Below, in pieces: positions 47,637 through 56,446 of a DNA stretch of 64,000 nt. The stretch lies in assembly GCA_028291705.1 (NCBI GenBank), contig JAQGNS010000189.1, positions 48,019 through 112,018 on the forward strand, given 5' to 3'. The stretch is from Nevskia sp. Lineage in GTDB: Bacteria; Pseudomonadota; Gammaproteobacteria; Nevskiales; Nevskiaceae. Under the pieces are notes generated by a model. The model was not told where the DNA came from. It saw nothing but the letters and a program-made list of their open reading frames with translations, and did no database searches. Each line of letters opens with the position of its first letter. The first letter of the stretch is position 1. The position numbers were made by a program, and so were the translations under genes.

Positions 47637-48703
47637 TGGACGCCCCCTGTACAGAAACATCCCCCGTCGAAACTGCCGATCTTGCGAACGCGGGAGCGCG
47701 CGCGATGTTCCAAAATGATCTTGGCGCAGGCGGCGATACAAACGCCTTTAAGCCGTGGGATCCCGCAATGCCGCAACTCCCGACCGGGCCTTTTCGTTAT
47801 AAACGACGGTCCTCTCTCAACTCGCAGCTGGGACGGACTAGTCGCAAAACGAAGCCGAACCCCGTGCGCGTAGCTGTTCGCCGATTTCTGGCATTTATGA
47901 GCACGACTAGCGCGTCGCAGAAGCGATACCTGTTTTCAGCGTTGCTTTGGGCGATGGTGATCGTCATTCACCTGACTCCATTGAGAAATGACCCGACTTG
48001 GGCCAGTGTTACTCACCTGGCGCTGATCGTATGGCTACTCGCGATGGCGTTGGATGGCGTGCGGGTCTACGAGAGGATCAAGGCTACAACGGTTGGCAAT
48101 TGGGTGATCTGGGGCTTGGGTCTGGCGTTGGGCAACTTCCTGGTGGTAACTGCCGCACAAGAAGTAGCAGTCATCACGAGTGAGGATCCGAGCAAATTTC
48201 CCCACACAGTCGCCATGGTGGCTTTACTAGAGGTCCCGCAGCTGACGATCGTCGTTTTGATCTTGATCACCGTGCCCTGGGTGGTGTTCGGATTTCTCGG
48301 GCTTATGCACGAATTCTCGCCGGAATTAAAGCTGCTCTGGTTCGACAAGCCTGAGCCGCCAGCGCGCACTGAACCCTATGCTATACCTTCCAAGGTAATT
48401 CGCTTCGCAAGCTTCACCGCCTTGCTCATCTATATTGGAATCAACTGGCAGCACGGCATACCGGGGTACGATGCATGGGTCAAGCAGCGTGCAGAAGGAT
48501 TCCTGTACACATTTGAGATGTATACAAAAAGCGCTTGTGTTGCGGCCCAGGGACGGCACCATACCCTAATTGGCGACGCCAAGGTTCTTATCGGAACGGA
48601 AAACAAGGGTGTCTATGCATTCAGCTCCGTAGAATGCAAAGCAGAGGCGCCGAAGAAGATGACTCTAAGCCCGTTGCCATCGGACCAAAGCCCGACGCCG
48701 TAG
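47636..48703 (+). CDS. Multi-TM membrane protein, last gene of the MBL/E2-E1-JAB/patatin operon
   Basis: TGATG overlap with the patatin stop; about five hydrophobic segments and a C-terminal soluble tail. Confidence 0.75.
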   Translation: MDAPCTETSPVETADLANAGARAMFQNDLGAGGDTNAFKPWDPAMPQLPTGPFRYKRRSSLNSQLGRTSRKTKPNPVRVAVRRFLAFMSTTSASQKRYLFSALLWAMVIVIHLTPLRNDPTWASVTHLALIVWLLAMALDGVRVYERIKATTVGNWVIWGLGLALGNFLVVTAAQEVAVITSEDPSKFPHTVAMVALLEVPQLTIVVLILITVPWVVFGFLGLMHEFSPELKLLWFDKPEPPARTEPYAIPSKVIRFASFTALLIYIGINWQHGIPGYDAWVKQRAEGFLYTFEMYTKSACVAAQGRHHTLIGDAKVLIGTENKGVYAFSSVECKAEAPKKMTLSPLPSDQSPTP

Positions 48704-48824
48704 GTCATCTACTCAGTGCTCGTGCGGCCGACGCCGCAAGATAACTTACTCGATGATTATGCCTTGCTCCGCTAGGCGCGCCATATCGCCTAGCGGAGTA
48801 GGCCAATTGATTACGTTCGTCCCG

Positions 48825-49037
48825 CTACTTTTTCTCGACCAAAAGCGAAGTGCTGGGCGCCGGCGTCTCGTGAGCGGAGTCAAGCGCCATCTTGCTTTGC
48901 GGAAAAGGTGGTCGCGGCTGCGGTGCCGCCGCCGATTGCTGTGACTGATTCTGGCCCGGCGTAGGGGGGGGAGCCGGAACGGGAGCTGCCTGCGCCCCAT
49001 TTGTAGACTGATCGCTCTGGTTGGTTTGATTGCTCAT
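48825..49037 (-). CDS. 70-aa low-complexity Pro/Gln/Ser-rich protein
   Basis: MSNQTNQSDQSTNGAQAAPVPAPPPTPGQNQSQQSAAAPQPRPPFPQSKMALDSAHETPAPSTSLLVEKK; GAGGATA upstream of ATG. Confidence 0.5.
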   Translation of the reverse strand: MSNQTNQSDQSTNGAQAAPVPAPPPTPGQNQSQQSAAAPQPRPPFPQSKMALDSAHETPAPSTSLLVEKK

Positions 49038-49084
49038 CGGCGTATCCTCGATCGCATATATTTAAATGACAATTTCTTGCTCTA

Positions 49085-49918
49085 CTACTTTTCCGCTTTG
49101 TCATCCTTTTTTGGAATCTTCTTCCCGGGAGCGGGTATCTCCATTGAATCGCGAGTCATAATGCTCTTCGGGAACGCAGGTCTTTGGAGCGGCGTCTGTG
49201 ACGAATCTTGGGCGGACTGATTCGACTGGACTGGTGCACCGGCAGCGGCGGGCGCCGGGATTGGTTGAGCAGGGGTAGTGTCGGTGGCTTGTCTGCCCTG
49301 GTCAGGAGAACTTTCCTGAGTTATCTGGTTGGACATCGATATATCCTGAACTACATGAATGGGGGACACTAGCTCAACAGGTTGAGCTTCCGATTTCGCT
49401 TTGGAGGTAACGAGGGCGTAGCGCGGGAGCGCAAGAATGATGGGCAACAACGAGAAAAATGCCAAGCGTTGAGCGAGTAACAAATGGTAAGTACGGCGCT
49501 CATTCTGCTTCACATTGTGGTCAACCGATTTTGCATACTCTTTGACGAGATTTAGCCGCGCTTCATCAAGCGCCTTATCGGGTTCCGGATGTTGTTCAAG
49601 ATAGTCTATAAGTGGCAGGGGCTGGGGAACCCTCATGTACTCGAAACCCCTGAGAAGAACGTAGGCAACAACCGTCGCCGAAAGCAACAAGATCAAAATC
49701 GCAACTGCCAAGGGAATCCAAAAGTAGCGCAGGTCCGAAGCTATCGCCAGGTGCCCTTTGAAGCCGCTTGCGAGGTAGACGACAATTCCAGAGAATGGAG
49801 TGATGGCAAGGGTGATCACGAAGCTGATTCGCTCCTTGATCCTGCTCGTGGCGTCCCGCTCGGCCTCATAGGCTGAAACGGAGTGCTCCAATATCCACTC
49901 GATCGTATCGGAGTTCAT
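49085..49918 (-). CDS. Multi-TM protein with disordered C-terminal tail
   Basis: Two N-terminal TM segments plus a third, then a PQS-rich tail MSNQITQESS...; tail resembles the 48825 ORF. Confidence 0.68.
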   Translation of the reverse strand: MNSDTIEWILEHSVSAYEAERDATSRIKERISFVITLAITPFSGIVVYLASGFKGHLAIASDLRYFWIPLAVAILILLLSATVVAYVLLRGFEYMRVPQPLPLIDYLEQHPEPDKALDEARLNLVKEYAKSVDHNVKQNERRTYHLLLAQRLAFFSLLPIILALPRYALVTSKAKSEAQPVELVSPIHVVQDISMSNQITQESSPDQGRQATDTTPAQPIPAPAAAGAPVQSNQSAQDSSQTPLQRPAFPKSIMTRDSMEIPAPGKKIPKKDDKAEK

Positions 49919-49989
49919 CTGTTCATCTGTCAGTACCGCTGGGAGTTCTGAAGCTGCTGCTTATAGTCGATCATTTTGGACCTTCCTGA

Positions 49990-50598
49990 TCACATTAGCT
50001 CCGCGAATTCGGCGAGCATATCGGCCGTAGTGGTCAGGCCCCAAGCCGTGCGCATTTCGGCAAGCATATCGTGCACGGTATAGGTGGGGTTCCGGCGCCG
50101 CTGCCGCGTTTTGCGCACCGCTTCGATCACGTCATGCAGATCCAGGCTGGCGGCATGCCGGAAGAAATCGTCTGGATGCTGGGCCTCGACGCCATGCCGG
50201 GCCAGCATTTCAGCCGGAAAGTCGTTCAGATTGTAGGTAACGATGACAGCGGCCTTGGAATAGATCGCGGCGGCCAGGACGTGGCGATCATGCGGATCGG
50301 GCAATGCCAGCGTAGGCTCCAGGAACTCGTAGCCTTCGACCAGGCAATCCGGCACCGCGGCATCCATCAGAGCACGTCGTCTGTCCAGGCGCAGGCGCTC
50401 CTGGTCCGCCCGCTCTCGTCCGTGCTGTTCCAGCATCGTTTCATAAACTGCGCGCACCCATTCTTCGTGGATGCGCGCAGTCCATTTCGCGCGATACAGC
50501 CCGGTCAAGGCCAAGTCGATGGCCAGACTTGTAAGGCCGGGCGAAAACAGGACATTGGCATCAAACAGCGCGGCGAATGAGCTTGTTCGGAAGTTCAT
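49990..50598 (-). CDS. PIN-domain toxin-like protein
   Basis: AALFDANVLFSPGL, LALPDPHDRHVLAAAIYSKAAVIVTYNLNDFP. Confidence 0.85.
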   Translation of the reverse strand: MNFRTSSFAALFDANVLFSPGLTSLAIDLALTGLYRAKWTARIHEEWVRAVYETMLEQHGRERADQERLRLDRRRALMDAAVPDCLVEGYEFLEPTLALPDPHDRHVLAAAIYSKAAVIVTYNLNDFPAEMLARHGVEAQHPDDFFRHAASLDLHDVIEAVRKTRQRRRNPTYTVHDMLAEMRTAWGLTTTADMLAEFAELM

Positions 50599-51070
50599 GC
50601 AAGCCTAGCTCGTGGTCGATGCGGCCAATTTCGTCCAGAGCGTCGCTGCTCCGCTGACGCTGCTGGTTCCGATACCTGAGGATATCCGCGGCCAGGATGC
50701 GACGATGCGTGCCCACCATATGGAACGGGATCGTGCCGTTTTCGAGCAGCTTCACCAGGAAGGGGCGCGACACGTTCAGCAGATCCGCAGCTTCCTGAGT
50801 CGTCAGTTCAGCGTGAATGGGCATCAAAGTCACGGCATTGCCGCGCGCAAGCTCGGACAGGGCACCTCTGAGCAAGCCCACAGCCAGAGCTGGAAGACTC
50901 ACTTCCTCATCGTTGCCACCGGGACCGAGCAAACGGATGCGCACCGGACCCGCTTCGCCATGAACAAGCCGGGCAAAGGCGCGACTTGCCTGTGCCGCCG
51001 CTTGAGCAACGGCCGGCTCGGGCAGCGACACCTCATCACGAGCTACGGGTTCTCTGAGTACAGCGTTCAT
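50561..51070 (-). CDS. Excisionase/HTH_17-type antitoxin partner of the PIN gene
   Basis: ELTTQEAADLLNVSRPFLVKLLENGTIPFHMVGTHRRILAADILRYRNQQ; overlaps the toxin start; AGGAGG Shine-Dalgarno before ATG 51070. Confidence 0.85.
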   Translation of the reverse strand: MNAVLREPVARDEVSLPEPAVAQAAAQASRAFARLVHGEAGPVRIRLLGPGGNDEEVSLPALAVGLLRGALSELARGNAVTLMPIHAELTTQEAADLLNVSRPFLVKLLENGTIPFHMVGTHRRILAADILRYRNQQRQRSSDALDEIGRIDHELGLHELPNKLIRRAV

Positions 51071-51121
51071 ATGAAGCCTCCTAGTGTCGTTTTGACACCA
51101 CCATTGGGCCGAGGATACGTC

Positions 51122-51149
51122 ATATCCGAAATAAGTGCAATATCCGAAA
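51122..51149 (-). promoter_or_regulatory. Two ATATCCGAAA direct repeats with 18-bp period upstream of the TA operon
   Basis: Copies at 51122-51131 and 51140-51149. Confidence 0.4.
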
Positions 51150-51301
51150 CAACTGTATCGATACCAAGATGTTGTAGTTTGGAGTCGCTTCAAGCCCAGA
51201 TATTGTGCGAAGTACCCTTGAAAAGAAGATTGGCCGTCCTCAGCGTCAATTTAAGGCGTCTGACGATGGCGTCCGCCCGACCGATGGGCAAGGGGTGCAG
51301 C

Positions 51302-51721
51302 ATGCCGTACCAGAATCTCCCCGACGGCCTTTTCCTCCTGAAAAGGCCGTCGCCGGAAAAGGGTGTCGAGCATTATGGAGTGCTCGATGTCGGTAATCGC
51401 TTTGGACTCCCTGAGGCCGACGGAACTCACCCAGTCGTGGCCCACCAAACGCCGCCATCAGTGCGGTTCGACTGGCTCCAGGACACCGGTACCTGGCAGA
51501 TCGTTGGTCAGGTCACTGACGAAGAAACTGCCATCGCCCGGCTCGCCGTGGCCTTGTCCACGCCCGACTACAACTTGTTCGGCCACAACTGTGAGCACTT
51601 CGCCCGCTATGTCGCAATGGGAACCTGGGAGAGCACCCAACTGCAAGCGGCCGGGCTGATGCTCGGAGTCGCTGCGCTGACGGTGGCGTCGCTGCACAAC
51701 ACCAGGCAGCAGGGAGCATAG
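51302..51721 (+). CDS. LRAT/NlpC-P60-like (permuted papain fold) protein with C-terminal hydrophobic segment
   Basis: GVEHYGVLDVG...YNLFGHNCEHFARYVAMG (H...NCEHF motif); start inside the longer ORF at 50612. Confidence 0.72.
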   Translation: MPYQNLPDGLFLLKRPSPEKGVEHYGVLDVGNRFGLPEADGTHPVVAHQTPPSVRFDWLQDTGTWQIVGQVTDEETAIARLAVALSTPDYNLFGHNCEHFARYVAMGTWESTQLQAAGLMLGVAALTVASLHNTRQQGA

Positions 51722-51727
51722 AACCAC

Positions 51728-53077
51728 ATGCAAGAAGGACGTCTCGAAGATCTGTTGCTGGAGCCCCAGGAACGGCCCCACGTTGAAATTAAGGAATGGC
51801 TCGACCTCAAGGACAACAACGATCACAAGGTCAAGCTGTCCAAGGGCATTTGCGCGCTGGCCAATCATGGCGGCGGCCACGTCATCATTGGTCTGCGTAA
51901 GGGTGACGACGGACAATACCAGGAAGCACCCGGCCGGCCCGGTCAACTGGCCCGCTACGACACCGACACGATCAACCAGATCGTCGCAAAGTACATCGAC
52001 CCCGTCATCCATTGCGAAAGCCGAGTGGTCCGCAGTAATGAGAATGCTCCAGCATTTCCCATCATCACCGTGCCAGGCGGCCACACCGTTCCTCTGCGCG
52101 TGAAGAAGCAGAGTGCAAACGAGCAGGATGCAATCGGATATTACGTACGCAGACCCGGCCCCTGCAGCGAACAGCCCCAGACCGCGCAGGAATGGGATCA
52201 GCTGATCCGCCGCTGCGTGGCCAATGCGAAGGACGATCTGTTGAATCAGATCCGGCTACTCCTTGCCGGCGGGCCTTCGGCCGAATCCAAGCCGGACGAG
52301 GCCGCGCTGGTGCGGCAATGGTTCGACGCATGTATGGCCCACTGGCGCTCGCTGGCAAAGCCGCAACAGGGCCAGGAGCAGACCGCCGGCCCACACCTGC
52401 CGTTCGGGCACTACGCCGTGGGGTTTCGACTATTTGACCTGCCGGCCGAGGTCGGCGGCGCCGAACTGCTAAAGAGGCTGACCAACGGCGTGGTGAGGCT
52501 CACCGGATGGCCTCCGTTTTGGGTTCCTACCAACCGGCAGGAGATCAAACCCTACCCAGCTGGGGACCACATCGAATGTTGGATCGGATCGGACGGCCGC
52601 GATGATGCCGCCCACAGCGACTTCTGGCGCGTGTCCCCACGGGGAGAATTCTTCTTGATCCGCGGCTATCAAGAGGATACTTCGCTGATGCAGATGCACA
52701 TCGGCGAAGGCAGGCGCGGGTTCGACATCACCCTGCCAGTTTGGCGCCTCGGAGAAATCCTACTCTATGCAGCGAGCATGGCGCAGCAGCTGGGAAACCC
52801 TTCAGCCAAGGCCGTATTCCAGATCGAGTACACCGGCCTGGCCGCACGCCAGCTTGGAGCCTGGGGAAACACCCGCCGTCATATGCACGGAGGACAAATC
52901 GCGCGCGACGACACATTCCGTGCGGTCTTGACGGCCCAGGCGGACCAGATTCAGGACTCGCTCCCCGAGCTCGTGTCTCGGATCGTGTACCCGCTCTACG
53001 AACATTTCGATTTTGCGCAACCCACTCGGGCGCTGGTACCTGAGGAATTGCAGAGAATGATTCGACGAGAGGCGTAG
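51728..53077 (+). CDS. Schlafen AlbA_2-domain protein
   Basis: HVEIKEWLDLKDNNDHKVKLSKGICALANHGGGHVIIGLRKGDDG. Confidence 0.82.
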   Translation: MQEGRLEDLLLEPQERPHVEIKEWLDLKDNNDHKVKLSKGICALANHGGGHVIIGLRKGDDGQYQEAPGRPGQLARYDTDTINQIVAKYIDPVIHCESRVVRSNENAPAFPIITVPGGHTVPLRVKKQSANEQDAIGYYVRRPGPCSEQPQTAQEWDQLIRRCVANAKDDLLNQIRLLLAGGPSAESKPDEAALVRQWFDACMAHWRSLAKPQQGQEQTAGPHLPFGHYAVGFRLFDLPAEVGGAELLKRLTNGVVRLTGWPPFWVPTNRQEIKPYPAGDHIECWIGSDGRDDAAHSDFWRVSPRGEFFLIRGYQEDTSLMQMHIGEGRRGFDITLPVWRLGEILLYAASMAQQLGNPSAKAVFQIEYTGLAARQLGAWGNTRRHMHGGQIARDDTFRAVLTAQADQIQDSLPELVSRIVYPLYEHFDFAQPTRALVPEELQRMIRREA

Positions 53078-53111
53078 GACAATACTTTGCCGGCGGACCT
53101 AGGGGACAGTG

Positions 53112-54089
53112 ATGCTCGAAGACGAAGCGCACTCGATGACGTCGGAGCAGGAATTCGACTACTTCGCGGAACGGTATTCCGTAGCTTTCGTGCTGCTGGA
53201 CAAAACCTCAGACAAGCTGCGACTCGGCGATCCCAACCAGCGAGTATGTCGATACTGCAAAAAGGGGGCACCTGAGACGAGTTTCAAGAAGGTTGCGCAT
53301 ACCGTGCCGCACATGACCGGCAACAAATGGCTCACTTCTCTGGACGAATGCGACCGTTGCAACGAAATCTTCGCCGTACACGAAGACCACTTTGGCAAGT
53401 ATGCACTGCCGCTGAGAACACTGAGCGGGATTCGCGGCAAGAATGGGCTTCCGACCTTGAAGACTTCGTTGGGTCGCGTCGAGGCCACTGAGACGGGAGT
53501 AAACGTCAGCCACAATGCCGGCTCTCCGATCTTGGCTAGCGACGACGAGCGCAAGCAGCTGACCATTCGCGTTGCCCGGCACACCTACGTGCCGATGGGC
53601 GTCTACAAAAGCTTGGTGAAGATGGCCTTGGCGCTCATGCCGGCGGAGGAATTACCCAAGTACGAGTACTTTATTCCTTGGATCCTTGAGCGCGAGTATC
53701 GCGCCGAGTCGTGTCCGTTCTCGCCGCTCACTATGCTTGAACAGATCGCAACTTCCCGCCCGCGTGAAGCTGGAATCCGAATACTGTTGTTCAGGCGCAA
53801 TCCGGGGATACTTGACTGCCCCTCGTGTTGCTTTGTCCTGCTGTTCGGCAACATCCAATATCAGATCATCCTACCGTCGCCGGTCGAAGATGCCCACTTT
53901 GTCGGCAAGGAGTTTCCACCCCTGGTGTGGTTTCCAGTGCCCAATACGCCGGACCAGCGATTTGGTCCCAGCATTCGGCGCGTCCGTGACCTATCTTCCA
54001 GCCAGCCGGTCAGTGACGATGTGCAGGAAGCAATGTTCAGCTACGAGTCGATCATGCCGGTCCCCCCTCTGTCCGTGCCCGGCGATTAG
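53112..54089 (+). CDS. HNH endonuclease-like protein
   Basis: CRYCKKGAPETSFKKVAHTVPHMTGNKWLTSLDECDRCNEIFA. Confidence 0.75.
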   Translation: MLEDEAHSMTSEQEFDYFAERYSVAFVLLDKTSDKLRLGDPNQRVCRYCKKGAPETSFKKVAHTVPHMTGNKWLTSLDECDRCNEIFAVHEDHFGKYALPLRTLSGIRGKNGLPTLKTSLGRVEATETGVNVSHNAGSPILASDDERKQLTIRVARHTYVPMGVYKSLVKMALALMPAEELPKYEYFIPWILEREYRAESCPFSPLTMLEQIATSRPREAGIRILLFRRNPGILDCPSCCFVLLFGNIQYQIILPSPVEDAHFVGKEFPPLVWFPVPNTPDQRFGPSIRRVRDLSSSQPVSDDVQEAMFSYESIMPVPPLSVPGD

Positions 54090-54126
54090 AAACACGCCCC
54101 AGACTCATCTACCAGGAGCTAATACG

Positions 54127-54762
54127 TTGGATGCAGAAAAATACGTCCAGCCGAATCGCGAGTCGTTCGGGCAGGACCCCTTCGGCTACAGCGCCTCAGC
54201 CTGGCACAAGTGGGGGCTGGCGCAGACGATCTCCGGATTCGAGGTCGATATAACGCGCCCACCGACCAGTGATGAGCTGAAATCCCCTGTTCTCTGGCTT
54301 ACACAAGCGCACGCGCTGTCGGAGGCCGCTACAACCTTGTTACGCAATTCTCCCGATCTGCAACGGGTGCCAGACTTGCTGAAAGGCGTATGCGACTGCC
54401 AATACTGCGCCGTCGTGCTCATGCTGGTCGGATACAGCCTTGAAATATGCCTCAAGGCGATGCTCATCATGCAGAAGGGTGTTGCAACCTATACTAATGA
54501 TGAAGCCAAGCACCGCCATCACAAACTGGAGAAACTCTCCGAGTTCGTCCCCAATCTGAGCGCCAAAGACAAAGCCATTTTGAGAACTTTGACCCAATTC
54601 GTGATGTGGGCTGGCCGCTACCCGGATCCGGGATCGGGCCGCGAGGGCGACGCAGAAGACATCTTCGCCGTCTCGGAAAAATATCGCGTGTCGGCGTGCG
54701 AGCTGTTCGACCTTGCTTCCCGTGTCATGAGGTATTCGCGGCAAATCGCAGCAGCCCTGTAG
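54127..54762 (+). CDS. HEPN-like domain protein
   Basis: VVLMLVGYSLEICLKAMLIMQKG...HRHHKLEKLSEFV; TTG start with GGAG Shine-Dalgarno; ORF track extends artefactually upstream. Confidence 0.6.
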   Translation: MDAEKYVQPNRESFGQDPFGYSASAWHKWGLAQTISGFEVDITRPPTSDELKSPVLWLTQAHALSEAATTLLRNSPDLQRVPDLLKGVCDCQYCAVVLMLVGYSLEICLKAMLIMQKGVATYTNDEAKHRHHKLEKLSEFVPNLSAKDKAILRTLTQFVMWAGRYPDPGSGREGDAEDIFAVSEKYRVSACELFDLASRVMRYSRQIAAAL

Positions 54763-54835
54763 TGCCGCGGCAACCGCCGATGAAAAGGCCGGGCACGGCC
54801 GCCCGCATCGTTGGACCACGGTGGCCCTGGTTATT

Positions 54836-54869
54836 TTGTGGATCATGAATATCGATTCGTGATCCACAA
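54836..54869. repeat. Long inverted repeat TTGTGGATCATGAAT-ATCG-ATTCGTGATCCACAA between convergent genes
   Basis: 15-bp arms with one mismatch; no adjacent T-run. Confidence 0.7.
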
Positions 54870-54980
54870 CCAGGATTGTGGCGCACAGTTGATCCTCAAC
54901 TGTGAAAACGTGTCGACGGCATCAACATAACACCCGCTTCACGTCGATACGATGTTCTTCAGAATCAAAAAAAAATGTTT

Positions 54981-55895
54981 TCAGGGCCAACCGTAGTAAT
55001 TCTGTAAGGCCGTCGCCAACACACCACTCGCGACGCCAATTTCAACTTGCCAGGATGTCTCTACGGCTTTAGAAAACATTTTCTGGAGCCACGTGCGGAC
55101 AGATGGTCCAAATTTTTTTTGTAGGTGTTCGGCGCTTCCTTCATCTTTGGAAATAGCAGTTTCGAGTTGCACAATGTCTTCGTCCGGCACGTTCCAACGC
55201 TCGAGTTCTTTCTTCAGGCTGGCAATGTTGCCCTCCACCACCTTGTTTTGAATGGTCTGGACGTTGCTGTTGCCAACGACAATCGTCGTGTTGTGCCCGA
55301 AAATGGCGCTGTTAAAGAGGTTTTGCGCATCGAGCGAACTCTTCTTTTGAACCAATTCGTCGTCGTCCTTCACGTTGCCAACCCTCTCTTTCAGTTCTAG
55401 GATGAAATCTAGTAGCCGTGACCGAACTTGTACAAGAATCTGCGTGACATCCGTGATGCTAATTTGACACCAGGCACGTTGAATGCGATATCCATTTCCT
55501 AGTGATCTACCTAGCAGTGGGTTCGCCTCCATCGGAATCGGGCTTTCCAAGTGATTCTCAGCCTTGGACAGGAACTGTTCGAGTACCGCGAGCGACTGGT
55601 GCATCGGGGCATTTTGAAGGGATTCGCGGTATTCGGAATCCAGGTGCATCAGCGGTATGGGGTGCGAGTTAACTTGATAGGCCGGATTTGCCATGTTCGC
55701 AAGCACCTGCGCCGGCAGGATGCGATAGGCAGGCAAATTATCCTTGTCCTCGTATCCATTCAGTTCATGGTTTACCCATTCAACCAGCTCTTTATGGCCG
55801 ATTTTGTGGAGCAGAACCTTGGTCTTGAGTAGCGCAGCACTTAGCGAAGTGCTCTCGTCACTCAAAAGATCGACAAGCTCATCGACGAGCTTCAT
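54981..55895 (-). CDS. AbiTii-domain protein
   Basis: LVDELVDLLSDESTSLSAALLKTKVLLHKIGHKELVEWVNHELNGYEDKDNLPAYRILP. Confidence 0.82.
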   Translation of the reverse strand: MKLVDELVDLLSDESTSLSAALLKTKVLLHKIGHKELVEWVNHELNGYEDKDNLPAYRILPAQVLANMANPAYQVNSHPIPLMHLDSEYRESLQNAPMHQSLAVLEQFLSKAENHLESPIPMEANPLLGRSLGNGYRIQRAWCQISITDVTQILVQVRSRLLDFILELKERVGNVKDDDELVQKKSSLDAQNLFNSAIFGHNTTIVVGNSNVQTIQNKVVEGNIASLKKELERWNVPDEDIVQLETAISKDEGSAEHLQKKFGPSVRTWLQKMFSKAVETSWQVEIGVASGVLATALQNYYGWP

Positions 55896-55909
55896 TGCGC
55901 AGCTCCAGT

Positions 55910-56407
55910 TTATGTTTGATCGGTCAACTCGGTGCGCATCAATCCGACAAGGACGCGCAATTGTTCTTGCAGTTTCAGATACTCCGCTGATGCCGCCTCT
56001 TTATATTTTGCAGTAGGGTCCGGCGCTTGCAGCAGCACAATTGGGACACCGCCAACATCCATACGCCGTGGATTCGTAGCTGCATGAAGTCGGGACCAGC
56101 TTTCGAGCAGCAATGAAGTCTCTTCGTATTGTTTCGCTACGTCTGTAGAGCCCAATAAGTGAATACGGGCATTGGTCTTGGCGAATTCGTCAAACAGGCT
56201 GAACTTTTCCGCGGACAGAACCTGTTTCATTGCCCGCTCAAAGAGGATATACACATCTTGATACAGTTGCTCGACACTGGACCGGCGTTGTGTCTCCTTG
56301 GCAATTCGGCTTGCGCGGTCATCGGATGCGTTTCGCAACTTCCAAGCGAGAAGCGCGGAGACAAGCGCAAAAGCCCCAGCAACGCACGCGGTTACGATGG
56401 TCAGCAT
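55910..56407 (-). CDS. Membrane-anchored coiled-coil hypothetical protein upstream of abiTii
   Basis: N-terminal TM (MLTIVTACVAGAFALVSALLAWKL) then helical region. Confidence 0.6.
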   Translation of the reverse strand: MLTIVTACVAGAFALVSALLAWKLRNASDDRASRIAKETQRRSSVEQLYQDVYILFERAMKQVLSAEKFSLFDEFAKTNARIHLLGSTDVAKQYEETSLLLESWSRLHAATNPRRMDVGGVPIVLLQAPDPTAKYKEAASAEYLKLQEQLRVLVGLMRTELTDQT

Positions 56408-56446
56408 ACCGGCGGATTCTTGAGCATGAGGTTCTATTTCAGTCCA

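Noticed and set aside
50612-51301. N-terminal extension of the LRAT-like ORF (50612 start)
   Set aside because: Antisense to the PIN/antitoxin genes; the domain begins at MPYQNLPDG (51302).
53686-54126. N-terminal extension of the HEPN-like ORF
   Set aside because: Overlaps the HNH gene out of frame; TTG 54127 has a suitable ribosome-binding site.
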